This document shows, one piece after another, positions 49,653-58,624 of a stretch of DNA of 64,000 bases. Both the position numbers and the translations under genes were made by a program. The stretch is from Paenilisteria portnoyi. Lineage in GTDB: Bacteria > Bacillota > Bacilli > Lactobacillales > Listeriaceae. Position 1 is the stretch's first letter, and every line of letters begins with the position of its first letter. The stretch covers positions 61,186-125,185 of the forward strand of contig NZ_JAASTT010000009.1 of NCBI RefSeq assembly GCF_014322795.1. The letters run 5' to 3'. Under the pieces are notes generated by a model. It was given only the letters and a program-made list of their open reading frames with translations, was not told the DNA's origin and made no database searches.

Positions 49653-52046
49653 ATGGACACGCAAGAAACGTTGGGATTGCTCGGTGAGAACGAGGAATTA
49701 TACATGAAGGGAACCGTGATGTCGACGATTTTTCACAATAGTGAGAACTTGTTTTCTGTGGTGCGGATTCAGGTGCAAGACACGAATACGACGTGGGACG
49801 AGAAGGACATTGTTGTGACGGGTTTTTTTCCTGCCCTTCATGAGCAAGAGGTGTACATATTTCACGGGAAATTGATGGATCATGCCAAGTTTGGACAACA
49901 GTTTAAAGCGGATCGGTTCAAAAAAGAGATGCCGCAGACGAAGCAGGGTTTAGTGCAGTATTTATCCGGGGAACTTTTTAAGGGCATTGGGAAAAAGACG
50001 GCGGAACGTGTGGTGGAGACGCTGGGTGAGGACGCGATAAGTCGGATTTTGTCGGACCCGTCGCTGCTTCAAGAGGTGCCACGTTTGCCGCTTGCGACAG
50101 CGGAAAGTTTGTTGGAATCGTTGCGTGAGAATCAAGGTTTGGAACATATTATGGTGAGTTTGAATGAGTATGGATTTGGTCCGCAGCTCTCGATGAAAAT
50201 TTTTCAGGCGTATAAGCAGGATACGCTGAATGTGCTGGAGGGCAATCCTTATAAGTTGATTGAGGACGTGAAGGGGATTGGGTTTAACCGTGCGGATGAG
50301 TTGGGGCGTAAGCTTGGACTTGGTGGGAATCATTATTCGCGGTTGCAGGCGGCGATTTTGTACATGTTGGAGCAGGAGTCGTTGCAACAAGGGAACGTTT
50401 TTATGGAGCGGGAAGTGTTGCTGGAGACGGTGACGCAGCTTCTTGAGAATAGTGAGCCGATTCGGATTGAGCAGGAGCAGTTGACGAAGCAGTTGTTGGC
50501 GCTTGAGGAAGATCAGAAGGTGATGACGGAGAACACGCGGGTGTACGTGCCATCGCTTTATTTTGCGGAGGCTGGATTTGCGGCGCATGTGAAACGGATG
50601 ATGCGGCAAAAGGAATACGAGGAACTATTTCCGAAATCGGAGTTTTATATCGCGCTTGGTGAGTTGGAGGACCGGATTGGTGTTTCTTATGGGGAGACGC
50701 AGAAATTGGCTCTTGAGCAGGCGTTGATGTCGCCGATGCTGATTCTGACTGGTGGACCTGGTACGGGGAAAACGACGGTTATTAAGGGGATTGTGGAACT
50801 TTACGCGGAATTAAATGGTGTGAATTTGGATCCGATGTCGTATAAGGACGGGCAGAAATTGCCGATTTTGCTGGCGGCTCCGACGGGACGTGCGGCGAAA
50901 CGGATGACGGAATCGACGGGATTGCCTGCGATGACGATTCACCGCTTGTTGGGGATGAACGGGCAGGAGCAGTTGGACGATGATAATGAGCGTTCGATTG
51001 AAGGGGAATTGTTGATTATTGATGAGATGTCGATGGTCGATATTTGGCTTGCGAATCAGCTGTTTCGAGCTTTGCCAGCGCACATGCAAGTGATTTTAGT
51101 GGGAGACCAGGATCAGTTGCCGTCTGTTGGGCCGGGCCAAGTTTTAAAGGATATGTTGCGGTCGAACGAGATTCCGACGGTGGAGTTGACGGATATTTAT
51201 CGGCAGGAAGACGGGTCGTCGATTATTGAGTTGGCGCATGATATTCGGCAAGGATTTTTACCAGCGACGTTTACGAAAAACAGCACGGATCGGTCGTTTT
51301 TCCATTGTACGGTGAATCAGATTGCGGAAGTCGTGGAGAAGGTCGTGGAAAACGCGAAGAAAAAAGGTTTTCGTGCGAAGGATATTCAAGTTTTGGCGCC
51401 GATGTATCGTGGACCTGCGGGAATTGATATTTTAAATCGCAAAATGCAGGAGATTTTCAATGCGAATCCGGATGGTAAGCGTAAAGAAGTGAAGTTTGGC
51501 GATATCGTGTTTCGGATTGGAGATCGGGTATTACAACTTGTGAATCAGCCGGAGAAGAACGTTTTTAATGGCGATTTTGGCGAGATTGTCTCGATTATTT
51601 ATGCGAAGGAAAATACGGAGAAACAGGATATGCTTGTGGTACAGTTTGACCAGACGGAGGTCGAGTATTTTCGGCAGGAATTTGGCCAGTTGACGCATGC
51701 GTATTGTTGTTCGATTCATAAAGCGCAGGGCAGCGAGTTTCCGATTGTGATTATGCCGGTGGTGCGGAGTTATTACCGGATGTTGCGGCGCGATATTTTG
51801 TATACGGCGGTGACTCGGAGCAAGCAGTTTCTGATTATTTGCGGGGAAGAGGACGCGTTTCGGAGGGGTGTCGAGCGGATTGATGAGGAGAAGCGGAATA
51901 CGACGCTTTATGAACGGTTGCTGAGTGAGGAAGATATGCTTGCGACGGTGAGTAATCGGAAGTTGTTGACGGAGGAGAACTGGATGCATATTAATCCGAT
52001 GATTGGGATGGATGATATCACGCCGTATCAGTTTATGCGGGGATAG
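49653..52046 (+). CDS. recD2: ATP-dependent RecD-like DNA helicase RecD2
   Basis: A 5'-3' SF1B helicase of repair in bacteria lacking RecBC. 797 residues: N-terminal OB region (1-90), helix-hairpin-helix repeats (LFKGIGKKTAERVVETLGEDA and VKGIGFNRADEL), Walker A LTGGPGTGKTTVIKG (about 363-377), LLIIDEMSMVD (Walker B), GDQDQLPSVGPGQVL, and C-terminal motif VI region (YTAVTRSKQFLIICG). GAGGAGGTGGG precedes ATG. Confidence 0.96.
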   Translation: MDTQETLGLLGENEELYMKGTVMSTIFHNSENLFSVVRIQVQDTNTTWDEKDIVVTGFFPALHEQEVYIFHGKLMDHAKFGQQFKADRFKKEMPQTKQGLVQYLSGELFKGIGKKTAERVVETLGEDAISRILSDPSLLQEVPRLPLATAESLLESLRENQGLEHIMVSLNEYGFGPQLSMKIFQAYKQDTLNVLEGNPYKLIEDVKGIGFNRADELGRKLGLGGNHYSRLQAAILYMLEQESLQQGNVFMEREVLLETVTQLLENSEPIRIEQEQLTKQLLALEEDQKVMTENTRVYVPSLYFAEAGFAAHVKRMMRQKEYEELFPKSEFYIALGELEDRIGVSYGETQKLALEQALMSPMLILTGGPGTGKTTVIKGIVELYAELNGVNLDPMSYKDGQKLPILLAAPTGRAAKRMTESTGLPAMTIHRLLGMNGQEQLDDDNERSIEGELLIIDEMSMVDIWLANQLFRALPAHMQVILVGDQDQLPSVGPGQVLKDMLRSNEIPTVELTDIYRQEDGSSIIELAHDIRQGFLPATFTKNSTDRSFFHCTVNQIAEVVEKVVENAKKKGFRAKDIQVLAPMYRGPAGIDILNRKMQEIFNANPDGKRKEVKFGDIVFRIGDRVLQLVNQPEKNVFNGDFGEIVSIIYAKENTEKQDMLVVQFDQTEVEYFRQEFGQLTHAYCCSIHKAQGSEFPIVIMPVVRSYYRMLRRDILYTAVTRSKQFLIICGEEDAFRRGVERIDEEKRNTTLYERLLSEEDMLATVSNRKLLTEENWMHINPMIGMDDITPYQFMRG

Positions 52047-52096
52047 TTGGATATGCGGAGTAAATCGGCGGCAAGCGTTTGTGTGAAGCCAAGTTT

Positions 52097-52128
52097 ACGT
52101 CTTACCTGAAAATAGGTGAGGCGTTTTT
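52097..52128 (+). terminator. Terminator after recD2
   Basis: ACGTCTTACCT pairs with AGGTGAGGCGT around GAAAAT, then T5. Confidence 0.8.
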
Positions 52129-52158
52129 GCTATTTTTGGCGTTTTTATGCATAATTTA

Positions 52159-52167
52159 TGATATAAT
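52159..52167 (+). promoter_or_regulatory. Extended -10 promoter of the LXG module
   Basis: TGaTATAAT; a perfect extended -10 with no good -35, about 35 bp before the first module gene. Confidence 0.65.
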
Positions 52168-52202
52168 ACTTTAAGATATTAAAGAGATATGGAGGGGAAG
52201 TA

Positions 52203-52499
52203 ATGGCGAAAAAAATACAATTACCAAGCGGTCGATTAGCCGAACATGCGAGTGCGATTCAAGCGACAACAAATATGTTGAAATTACAGCCTAAGCCAAG
52301 CGTTTCGTATTCCACTGGTAGCGCGCGACAATTGGTAGAAGGCGCGATGGAATTTGCGCAAATGACGGCATCCACTCCCGCTGCGTTTCAAAAAGATACA
52401 GCCAATTTGAAGAATGTGGAGAAGGCATTTGTTGCCTCAGAAAAAGCGTTAGGGGATATGCTACACAAAGGAATCGAATGGGTGGGAAGTAAAAAATAG
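52203..52499 (+). CDS. LXG-associated small helical protein (Lap1/DUF3130-TIGR04197-like)
   Basis: 98 residues, helical, no signal peptide. Begins KKIQLPSGRLAEHASAIQ and has the SYSTGSARQLVEGAMEFA segment typical of TIGR04197/DUF3130 proteins encoded before LXG toxins. These small partners bind the LXG domain and help target the toxin to the type VII secretion system. GAGGGGAAG is upstream. First gene of the module. Family by pattern and context, not by search. Confidence 0.75.
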   Translation: MAKKIQLPSGRLAEHASAIQATTNMLKLQPKPSVSYSTGSARQLVEGAMEFAQMTASTPAAFQKDTANLKNVEKAFVASEKALGDMLHKGIEWVGSKK

Positions 52500-52518
52500 A
52501 TAAGGGGGATACATAGCA

Positions 52519-52829
52519 ATGCAACCAAGACAACGGGAAGAAGATGCTTGGAAAGAACAAATCAAGAAAGAGCGCAGTTTGAAGAGTTGGAGCAGCTATT
52601 TTCAAAAGCGAAACGGGCGCAAGAGAATGTTTTGCATACTTTTCAGGACGCGTGGCAGGGGAACCGGTCGCGGCAGCGATTAGGACTGGTCGAAGAAACG
52701 ATGGTGGAAGAATGGCAGAAGCGGAAAAAACAGATGTACGCCGTGGATGATGCGATACAGGAATCACGTCGAGCGAACCAACGAGCGCAATTTGCATCGA
52801 AGGAGGCTGATGCGCATGCCACGGATTGA
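52519..52829 (+). pseudogene. Second LXG-associated protein (Lap2/DUF3958-like), apparently frameshifted
   Basis: An ATG at 52519 with AAGGGGG 10 nt upstream opens a frame (MQPRQREEDAWKEQIKKER...) that stops after 54 codons. The sequence then makes sense in another phase, giving AQFEELEQLFSKAKRAQENV... and KRKKQMYAVDDAIQESRR to 52829, a charged helical protein like DUF3958. The crossover is near 52563-52580. Either a real single-base change has broken the gene, a sequencing error is present, or translation restarts at TTG 52548 (weak GGGAAG upstream), which gives 93 residues. The end overlaps the LXG start by 14 bp. Confidence 0.6.
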
Positions 52830-54324
52830 AATTGGAGAAGTACGCTATTTCGTGGGGCAATTTTTACGAGAAAGCGAGCGATTACGGGATGCACTGGGCG
52901 ATTATCGAAAAGCCGTCGCGAAATTAGTGGCGGATGGTGAAATCCAAGGTGAGTTTGTCGATAGCGCGAAAAGCTATTATGAAACGGTGCACTATCCCAT
53001 CGTAGACACGACCATCGAGTGTTTGAGCGAGGCAGACCGGATTTTGAAGAAGTATGTGCAGGATTTTGAATCGCAGGTAGATGATGCGTTTGACTCGCGA
53101 TTGGATTCGGATAAATTGGAAGCGTTGTATGCCGAAATTAGGCGGTCAGAGAACTTGTTGGATGACTTTACGTATGCGATGGATTCGATGACGGGGAACT
53201 TGAACCTGGGGCAACAGATAGGCATGAAGCTGGGACTGGAAACGTCGATGATGCAAATCAAAGAAGAAATCAAGATTTTAGAACGGTATCTGGATTTTGA
53301 ACATAGTCATACGAATGTGATGCATGATGTTTTATCGCGGATGTATCAAGTCAAGACGGGTGTGAATGAAATCCTAGCTGGAAAAGCATTCAATGGCACG
53401 ACACATACGTACGATTCCAGCAAAATGCAACTGGGCTGGCTGAACCATTTAGTACCAGAGAAGAAGCCGAAGAAAACGTATGATTTCGATGACTATACGA
53501 AGACGTTGGAAGGTAGCTTTTGGGTCTTAAGTAAAAATGGCATCACGAATCGCGAAACCGCAGAAGCAAGCATTGCCTATAATGATGGTTTAAAAGATGG
53601 TACAATTAAAATTGGGAATGGAGATCCAGATATAGATTTCGATACAGCAAATATGTTAGCTGCAATGGATGGGTATAACCTTCTAACAGGAGAAGAAATC
53701 ACGAAAGCGCAAAGCTTCTCAATTATATCTGCGGTATTACTTGGTGGAATTGCAATGAAGGGAAGAGGTATTAAAATTCCAAAAAGTAATCTAGCTAAGA
53801 TTCAAAAAGAGCTAGAAATAAGGGACTTTAGCAATACTTCTAAAAATGCTAAAGAGATCATATCAGAAAGAGTGAATGGGCTAGATTTAAGAGAACATCC
53901 CACTCAGATAAAACAACTAAGTTCTAAGAAAATGCAGGAATTAAGACAGAAGGTGGATAACCGTACCATAACTAAACAGGAGTATGTAGAGTATAATTGG
54001 AATAAAAAGTTTGCCAAGAAGCGAAAAGCCGGGGTTACAGAGTTTTGGGATATGGAAGCTGATAGAATTACAAATGGTGAGTTTACTACTAGAAATTGGA
54101 GTGATAACCAAATGGAGGACATATTAATGGGGAAAGTACCTAAATTTGATGGCAAATCGATTGCAGGACATCATAGTTTTAGTGCATCTAAATACCCACA
54201 TTTGGCAGACAAGGGAGAAATAATTTATCCAGCTACATTTAACGAACATTTATATGGTTGGCATGGAGGGAATTGGAAGAATAGTTTGCCAGGAGAGCCA
54301 ATTATTATAATAAAAGATTTTTGA
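52816..54324 (+). CDS. LXG-domain polymorphic toxin with C-terminal HNH/GHH-type nuclease
   Basis: 502 residues. Residues 1-215 are the helical LXG domain (IEIGEVRYFVGQFLRESERLR... to KTGVNEILAGKAFNG) for type VII export. Residues 220-330 form a linker/pre-toxin part with SFSIISAVLLGGIAMKG. The C-terminus (about 390-502) looks like the nuclease of B. subtilis YeeF/YobL-type toxins: GVTEFWDMEADRI, AGHHSFSASKYPHLADKGE with GHH at 451-453, and HLYGWHGGNWKNSLPGEP with His483. It should degrade nucleic acid in a rival cell. ATG 52816 has AGGAGG 9 nt upstream. Base composition shifts to A+T-rich from about 53590, suggesting a swapped toxin cassette. Confidence 0.88.
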   Translation: MPRIEIGEVRYFVGQFLRESERLRDALGDYRKAVAKLVADGEIQGEFVDSAKSYYETVHYPIVDTTIECLSEADRILKKYVQDFESQVDDAFDSRLDSDKLEALYAEIRRSENLLDDFTYAMDSMTGNLNLGQQIGMKLGLETSMMQIKEEIKILERYLDFEHSHTNVMHDVLSRMYQVKTGVNEILAGKAFNGTTHTYDSSKMQLGWLNHLVPEKKPKKTYDFDDYTKTLEGSFWVLSKNGITNRETAEASIAYNDGLKDGTIKIGNGDPDIDFDTANMLAAMDGYNLLTGEEITKAQSFSIISAVLLGGIAMKGRGIKIPKSNLAKIQKELEIRDFSNTSKNAKEIISERVNGLDLREHPTQIKQLSSKKMQELRQKVDNRTITKQEYVEYNWNKKFAKKRKAGVTEFWDMEADRITNGEFTTRNWSDNQMEDILMGKVPKFDGKSIAGHHSFSASKYPHLADKGEIIYPATFNEHLYGWHGGNWKNSLPGEPIIIIKDF

Positions 54325-54343
54325 GAAAAAGGATGATTATGAT

Positions 54344-54688
54344 ATGGATAAAAATAAAATTGAAGTTACACTGAATGAATATGAAGAAGTCAATAAATGT
54401 ATACCGATAATAAGAAAATATACTAGAGAATCTATAAGTGAAATAAAAACCAAAATAATTGATAATTTACCAATACTAGATTGTTATTATATAAATGAAC
54501 CCGATAAACTTGTCAGCTTGCTGGAATCGATAAATAAGATAGAAGCATTAGGTGTGAAACTAGAGATTGTACAAAAGACTCAAAAATCAACTCGAATTAT
54601 TAGCTCCAAGGTTATAAAAAATTTAATTGAAAGAGATAATTTGATTGAAAAACAAATTCAGGAGTATGATGATGAAACATACAATTAA
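54344..54688 (+). CDS. Candidate immunity protein with L7/L12-C-terminal-like pattern
   Basis: 114 residues, cytosolic, A+T-rich. The middle (IIRKYTRESISEIKTKIIDNL...LESINKIEALGVKLEIVQ) follows the helix-strand order of the ribosomal L7/L12 C-terminal domain (IRxxTxxSLxEAKxxVxxxP...xxxLExxGAxVEL). Position 19 bp after the toxin, with AAAGGATGA upstream, suggests immunity or an accessory role. No family is recognised with certainty. Confidence 0.7.
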   Translation: MDKNKIEVTLNEYEEVNKCIPIIRKYTRESISEIKTKIIDNLPILDCYYINEPDKLVSLLESINKIEALGVKLEIVQKTQKSTRIISSKVIKNLIERDNLIEKQIQEYDDETYN

Positions 54689-54794
54689 ACTTAATAGTAT
54701 AGTCAATAATTGAAATGAAGTCTAGTGTTTACAAAAAATAAGATTTGATTTAAGATACACCATTGCCGGTAAAAATATGTAAGGAGGCTACCAA

Positions 54795-55298
54795 ATGAGT
54801 TTGGGGGACAGTAAAGTGGATACAACAAGGATGGAAGAATTATATCAAGAAATAGCGACAGAAATCAATTTGATAATTCCAGAGCAATGGAGTGAGGTTC
54901 TATTATATTCAGAGGTAGAAGAACATAGTGACGCAACTTTCTTTTACTATTATCCCATGGGTAAAACTACACCGATATATAGCTTGGATATTGAGGATAT
55001 AGAAGGTGTAGACGTAGATAACGGTTTGAGCAATTTAAGTGATCTATTAAGAAAACTTTGGAATGAATTTATTGTAAACAAACAAGAATCATGGAAAAGT
55101 CTAAACTTCACTTTAAATTCAAAGGGCAAATTTAACATCCAATACAGCTATGAAGATTTAGAGAAAGATGGCTATGATTATGTTGATCGCGTAACTATTT
55201 GGGAATATGAGAAATTAAACATGTTACCTAAATCAACTAATGTAAGTGGTATCGAACTGATTGATAACTATAAAAAGAAATCTAGCAAGGGAAAATAG
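54795..55298 (+). CDS. YezG/DUF600-family immunity protein
   Basis: 167 residues matching the YezG pattern: MEELYQEIATEINLIIPEQWSEVLLYSEV, FFYYYP, PIYSLDIEDI, LWNEF, LNSKGKFNIQYSYEDL, and VTIWEYEKL. YezG protects B. subtilis from the LXG toxin YeeF, whose nuclease resembles the one encoded here. It is therefore the best immunity candidate. AAGGAGG is 8 nt upstream. The C-terminal KKKSSKGK tail is basic. Confidence 0.88.
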   Translation: MSLGDSKVDTTRMEELYQEIATEINLIIPEQWSEVLLYSEVEEHSDATFFYYYPMGKTTPIYSLDIEDIEGVDVDNGLSNLSDLLRKLWNEFIVNKQESWKSLNFTLNSKGKFNIQYSYEDLEKDGYDYVDRVTIWEYEKLNMLPKSTNVSGIELIDNYKKKSSKGK

Positions 55299-55625
55299 TA
55301 TTAAAATCGTTTGTCACTAAGAAGCAACGGATAGTTCGATATACATCGCGATAAAGTAGATAGTTGAATTCAGGCTAGAAGATCGGTAACTAATGAGGGC
55401 TAAATTTTTAGAATGAACGTTTGATTATGAAATAGCAATCCTGAAACGGTTTGGGAACAAACTCTATGTCAGCAAGAATTTGTTCCCAGATCGTTTAGGT
55501 TATATATGAATGCATTGAACTTGTGAGGGTTAGGATACTTGGTAGTTTATCTGTATTGGGCAATCAAATATTAAATTTTGATTTACCAAGAAAAGAATGT
55601 AATTAAGAAATAAAAAGATGGTGCA
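55299..55625. other. Non-coding gap at the right edge of the LXG island
   Basis: A+T-rich with no credible gene. It contains a long imperfect hairpin (55444-55461 with 55479-55496, AAACGGTTTGGGAACAAA against TTTGTTCCCAGATCGTTT) lacking a strong T-run, which could end the module transcript or the converging membrane-protein gene. Confidence 0.6.
55444..55496. terminator. Probable terminator hairpin after the immunity genes
   Basis: 17-18 paired bases around a 17-nt loop; TTTAGGTTATAT follows rather than a clean T-tract, so efficiency is uncertain. Confidence 0.5.
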
Positions 55626-56342
55626 TTATGGTTTATTATTTTGAGGAGCTACAAGAGTATTAGCTAGCACAACGCCATTTTTTATTTCATATTCAAGTAC
55701 TATATCATCTAAATATGGTATCAACTTTAATTTTGGTTTATACGAATTATCACTCACGAACATTAATAAATTTGTTAGAATCGGTCTGAAATAAATACTT
55801 ATGATTAAAATAATTAACCCTAGTAAGAGTGAGCCAGATATATTTTTATTATTTATCATATAACCTGAATAGTTATTCCACCATGGGAGGAATACTGCAG
55901 CAAGTACCGAAAAAGGCCATATCAAATTACTCAAAGGATTTGCTTGCTTGTGTGATTCAATTTCATTCTTGAGTATAAATATACCATCACGAGAATAATA
56001 TTTTTGCTCAGAGAGATATTGTTTAAGTCGATTAATTTGATAATCACGGGAATGTTCAAAGTTAAATGACCGTCTAGTCATTGTATGCAGGTTTTTATGA
56101 TGCAATATTAAAGGAATTGTAGCTACAATTCCTAGTGAAATTTTGGAAGCGTTCATCAAGAAATTATCATATTTTGGGTATATCATCGAAAGATAAGTGA
56201 TTGAAATATAGAAAATTACTGCAAGAGTGATTATAAACCAACATTTAATCCGTTTAGTTTTATAAACTTTATTGAATTCTTTAAATTTTTTTATATAAAT
56301 TAAATCCTTCTTTTTATAAAAATGATATATATTAGTTAGCAT
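55626..56342 (-). CDS. Unrecognised integral membrane protein, 238 aa
   Basis: Four hydrophobic segments as two pairs (CWFIITLAVIFYISITYL and ISLGIVATIPLILHH; LIWPFSVLAAVFLPWW and GSLLLGLIILIISIYF), with a cytosolic helical loop between. Basic and A+T-rich like the island. ATG 56342 has AAAAGGAGAG close upstream; the longer frame lacks a site. It sits between the LXG module and the conserved two-component genes, probably as part of the inserted DNA. No family is recognised. Confidence 0.65.
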   Translation of the reverse strand: MLTNIYHFYKKKDLIYIKKFKEFNKVYKTKRIKCWFIITLAVIFYISITYLSMIYPKYDNFLMNASKISLGIVATIPLILHHKNLHTMTRRSFNFEHSRDYQINRLKQYLSEQKYYSRDGIFILKNEIESHKQANPLSNLIWPFSVLAAVFLPWWNNYSGYMINNKNISGSLLLGLIILIISIYFRPILTNLLMFVSDNSYKPKLKLIPYLDDIVLEYEIKNGVVLANTLVAPQNNKP

Positions 56343-56492
56343 TATTCCTCTCCTTTTGTATAGTACGCTTTGGTTTAAATTCCATAACTCCATATTGTAT
56401 TAAAAAATATGAGCAGGTGACGAGTCTACATGAACACATGGGTTGCAGCGGCTAAAATTTGAGTGGTGGAATCTAGTAGTTGACACTTTCTA

Positions 56493-57929
56493 TTATTCAT
56501 TATCCACAAAAAATGGCAATTTAATCGTAAATGTAGTTCCCTCACCAGCCATGCTATGCACGCTGACTTCACCATCATGATAGCTAATCAACTGCTTCAC
56601 GATCGACAGCCCAATGCCGGATTCGCCGAACTTTGTGCTCGTCCGTGACATGTCGGCTTTATAGAAGCGATCCCAAATCTGCTCGACTTCGGATTCATCC
56701 ATGCCAATTCCTGTGTCGCTAATCTCGAAAATCGTTTCTTTATATTCCTGCCTCGCCGAAAGGGTAATCGTGCCGTTTTCGGTAAACTGGATGCTGTTTT
56801 TCACGATATTGATGAAAACTTGCATCAATCGGTCGTAGTCTGCAAAAATTTGGACGGAATCTCGGGTGTTCACAATAATCTGGTCGCCTCTATTTTCGGC
56901 AGTCAATTGTAGCTGATCTTTGATAATATCCAAAAATTCATGTGCGGCGAAAGTCGTTTTATGCAGCTGAATCTGATTCGAACGAATGCGTTCATAATCG
57001 AGATTCTCATTCACAAGCCGAGCCAAGCGCCGTGCCTCTGTATCAATCAATGCAATACAGCGATCCGTCTCACTTTTTGGAATAATATCGTTGACCAAAC
57101 CTTCCGTCAAACCGCTAATCGTCGTGAGTGGCGTCCGCATTTCATGGGAAACATCGGCGATAAACTGGCGGCGGCGCTTTTCTTGGCGCTCAATCTCAAT
57201 CGCGGATTCTTCCAGCGTCTGCGTCATCTTGTTAAAATCACCGGCCAGCGCACCAATCTCATCGATCGAACTCTCCTTCAAACGCACGCTATAATTGCCT
57301 TTAATCACTTCTTTCGTCGCCGAACTTAGCTTGCGGAAGCGGTTTACTTGTAGTTTTGCGATAATCGCGCTCAAAATTAGAGCAATCGTAATCGAAATGA
57401 GAATCGTGTAAAAAACGTACCAATTAATTTTCCCGATGACTTTCTCGGTGCCGCTAATTGGCGATGTAAGCATGATTCCACCGGCAAATTCGCCGTCCTT
57501 CTCAATCGGAATACTCACGCGCGTCAATTGATCACTGAATCGTGTATCCATCAACGTCGAAACCGTCTTGCCTTCTTGCAATTCCTTCCATTCATCAGTT
57601 TTTAAATGGAAATCAGGCGGAAGCGGACGGTTCGTTTGCGGATATACAATCGCGGCGGTATCATCGAAAATCACATAATGGATGTTTTTCACGCCTAAAA
57701 TTTGCTGATACGTCTGCAAAATCGGACTTCCCGTTTCCCGGTCCGACATATTCTGCACATCTTTCGCGATTTCTTCCCCATACGCCGTCAAATCCGAAAC
57801 TTGCGTCTGATACAAATAATCCTTCATAAAATGCGAAATCAGCAGGCCAATCATCAAACAGGCGATAAACAAAATAATAAACTGTGTCAAAAAAAGCTGA
57901 TAAAAGTATTTAAATTTCATGCGAATCAT
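56493..57929 (-). CDS. Sensor histidine kinase
   Basis: 478 residues: membrane helix 1 (about 12-33), extracellular sensor (about 40-165, PAS/Cache-like), helix 2 (about 168-190), HAMP (about 190-245), HisKA with FIADVSHEMRTPLTTI (His about 254), and HATPase_c with N box NIVKNSIQF, DTGIGM and GIGLSIVKQL. The start overlaps the response-regulator stop (ATGA); ATG 57920 is an alternative. In order and orientation it matches the Listeria lmo1508-type kinase next to an ABC transporter. Ligand unknown. Confidence 0.94.
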   Translation of the reverse strand: MIRMKFKYFYQLFLTQFIILFIACLMIGLLISHFMKDYLYQTQVSDLTAYGEEIAKDVQNMSDRETGSPILQTYQQILGVKNIHYVIFDDTAAIVYPQTNRPLPPDFHLKTDEWKELQEGKTVSTLMDTRFSDQLTRVSIPIEKDGEFAGGIMLTSPISGTEKVIGKINWYVFYTILISITIALILSAIIAKLQVNRFRKLSSATKEVIKGNYSVRLKESSIDEIGALAGDFNKMTQTLEESAIEIERQEKRRRQFIADVSHEMRTPLTTISGLTEGLVNDIIPKSETDRCIALIDTEARRLARLVNENLDYERIRSNQIQLHKTTFAAHEFLDIIKDQLQLTAENRGDQIIVNTRDSVQIFADYDRLMQVFINIVKNSIQFTENGTITLSARQEYKETIFEISDTGIGMDESEVEQIWDRFYKADMSRTSTKFGESGIGLSIVKQLISYHDGEVSVHSMAGEGTTFTIKLPFFVDNE

Positions 57930-58624
57930 TCCGTTTCATCGAATTTGTAGCCGACGCCCCATATCGTATGAAGAAAAGGGTGCTCCTCGGTCGCGATTTT
58001 CTGCCGCAATCGTTTAATGTGCACGTCCACCGTACGCTCATCTCCATAAAATTGGTAACCCCAAACCTGTTCTAACAACTGCTCCCGCGAGAAAACTTGG
58101 CGTGGATGCTGCATCAAAAAGTACAACAAATCAAATTCCTTCGGTGTCAAAGCCTCAAGTAACCGCCCCTCAAAATACATTTCCCGCGTCTTTTTGCTGA
58201 TTTTGAAATACTTCGTTTCTAAAATGTCGTCGTCCGCAGGTTTTGCCGTCGTGTCCACAGCTTGACCTTTACGACGCGTCACAGCTTTAATCCGTGCCAT
58301 CAACGTCAGCGGGCTAAACGGTTTCGTCACATAATCATCCGCACCAATCTCAAGACCCAACACCTGATCTGACTCCGATTCTTTCGCCGTCAAAATAATA
58401 ATCGGCACATCGCTCGTCTCGCGGATTTTATGACAAATCGTCATCCCATCCATCCCCGGCAACATCAAATCGATAATCACGATATCCCAGTCTTCCTTAC
58501 CAAATGTCTCAAAACCTTCCAAACCATCATGCACAAACGTGGCGTCTATCTTTTCCTTCATAAAAAACATCTCGATCATCGTACAAACACTGACGTTATC
58601 TTCAATCATTAATAATTTCATCAT
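57926..58624 (-). CDS. OmpR/PhoB-family response regulator
   Basis: 232 residues: receiver domain with acidic pocket (IEDN), phosphoacceptor Asp in DIVIIDLMLPGMDG (about 51), Thr in ILTAKES and Lys in DDYVTKPFSP; then a winged-helix DNA-binding domain (about 130-230; LTPKEFDLLYFLMQHPRQVFSRE, VDVHIKRLRQKI, IWGVGYKFD). Transcribed before its kinase, divergent from the ABC genes at 58798 that it probably controls. Confidence 0.95.
   Translation of the reverse strand: MMKLLMIEDNVSVCTMIEMFFMKEKIDATFVHDGLEGFETFGKEDWDIVIIDLMLPGMDGMTICHKIRETSDVPIIILTAKESESDQVLGLEIGADDYVTKPFSPLTLMARIKAVTRRKGQAVDTTAKPADDDILETKYFKISKKTREMYFEGRLLEALTPKEFDLLYFLMQHPRQVFSREQLLEQVWGYQFYGDERTVDVHIKRLRQKIATEEHPFLHTIWGVGYKFDETE

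Noticed and set aside
49962..50609. 215-codon minus-strand frame opposite recD2
   Set aside because: Arg/Leu/His-rich antisense composition, no start signals.
52563..52580. Programmed -1 ribosomal frameshift in the second LXG-partner gene
   Set aside because: CAAGAAAG is not a good X-XXY-YYZ slippery heptamer and no stimulatory stem is evident, so a mutation or alternative start is more likely.
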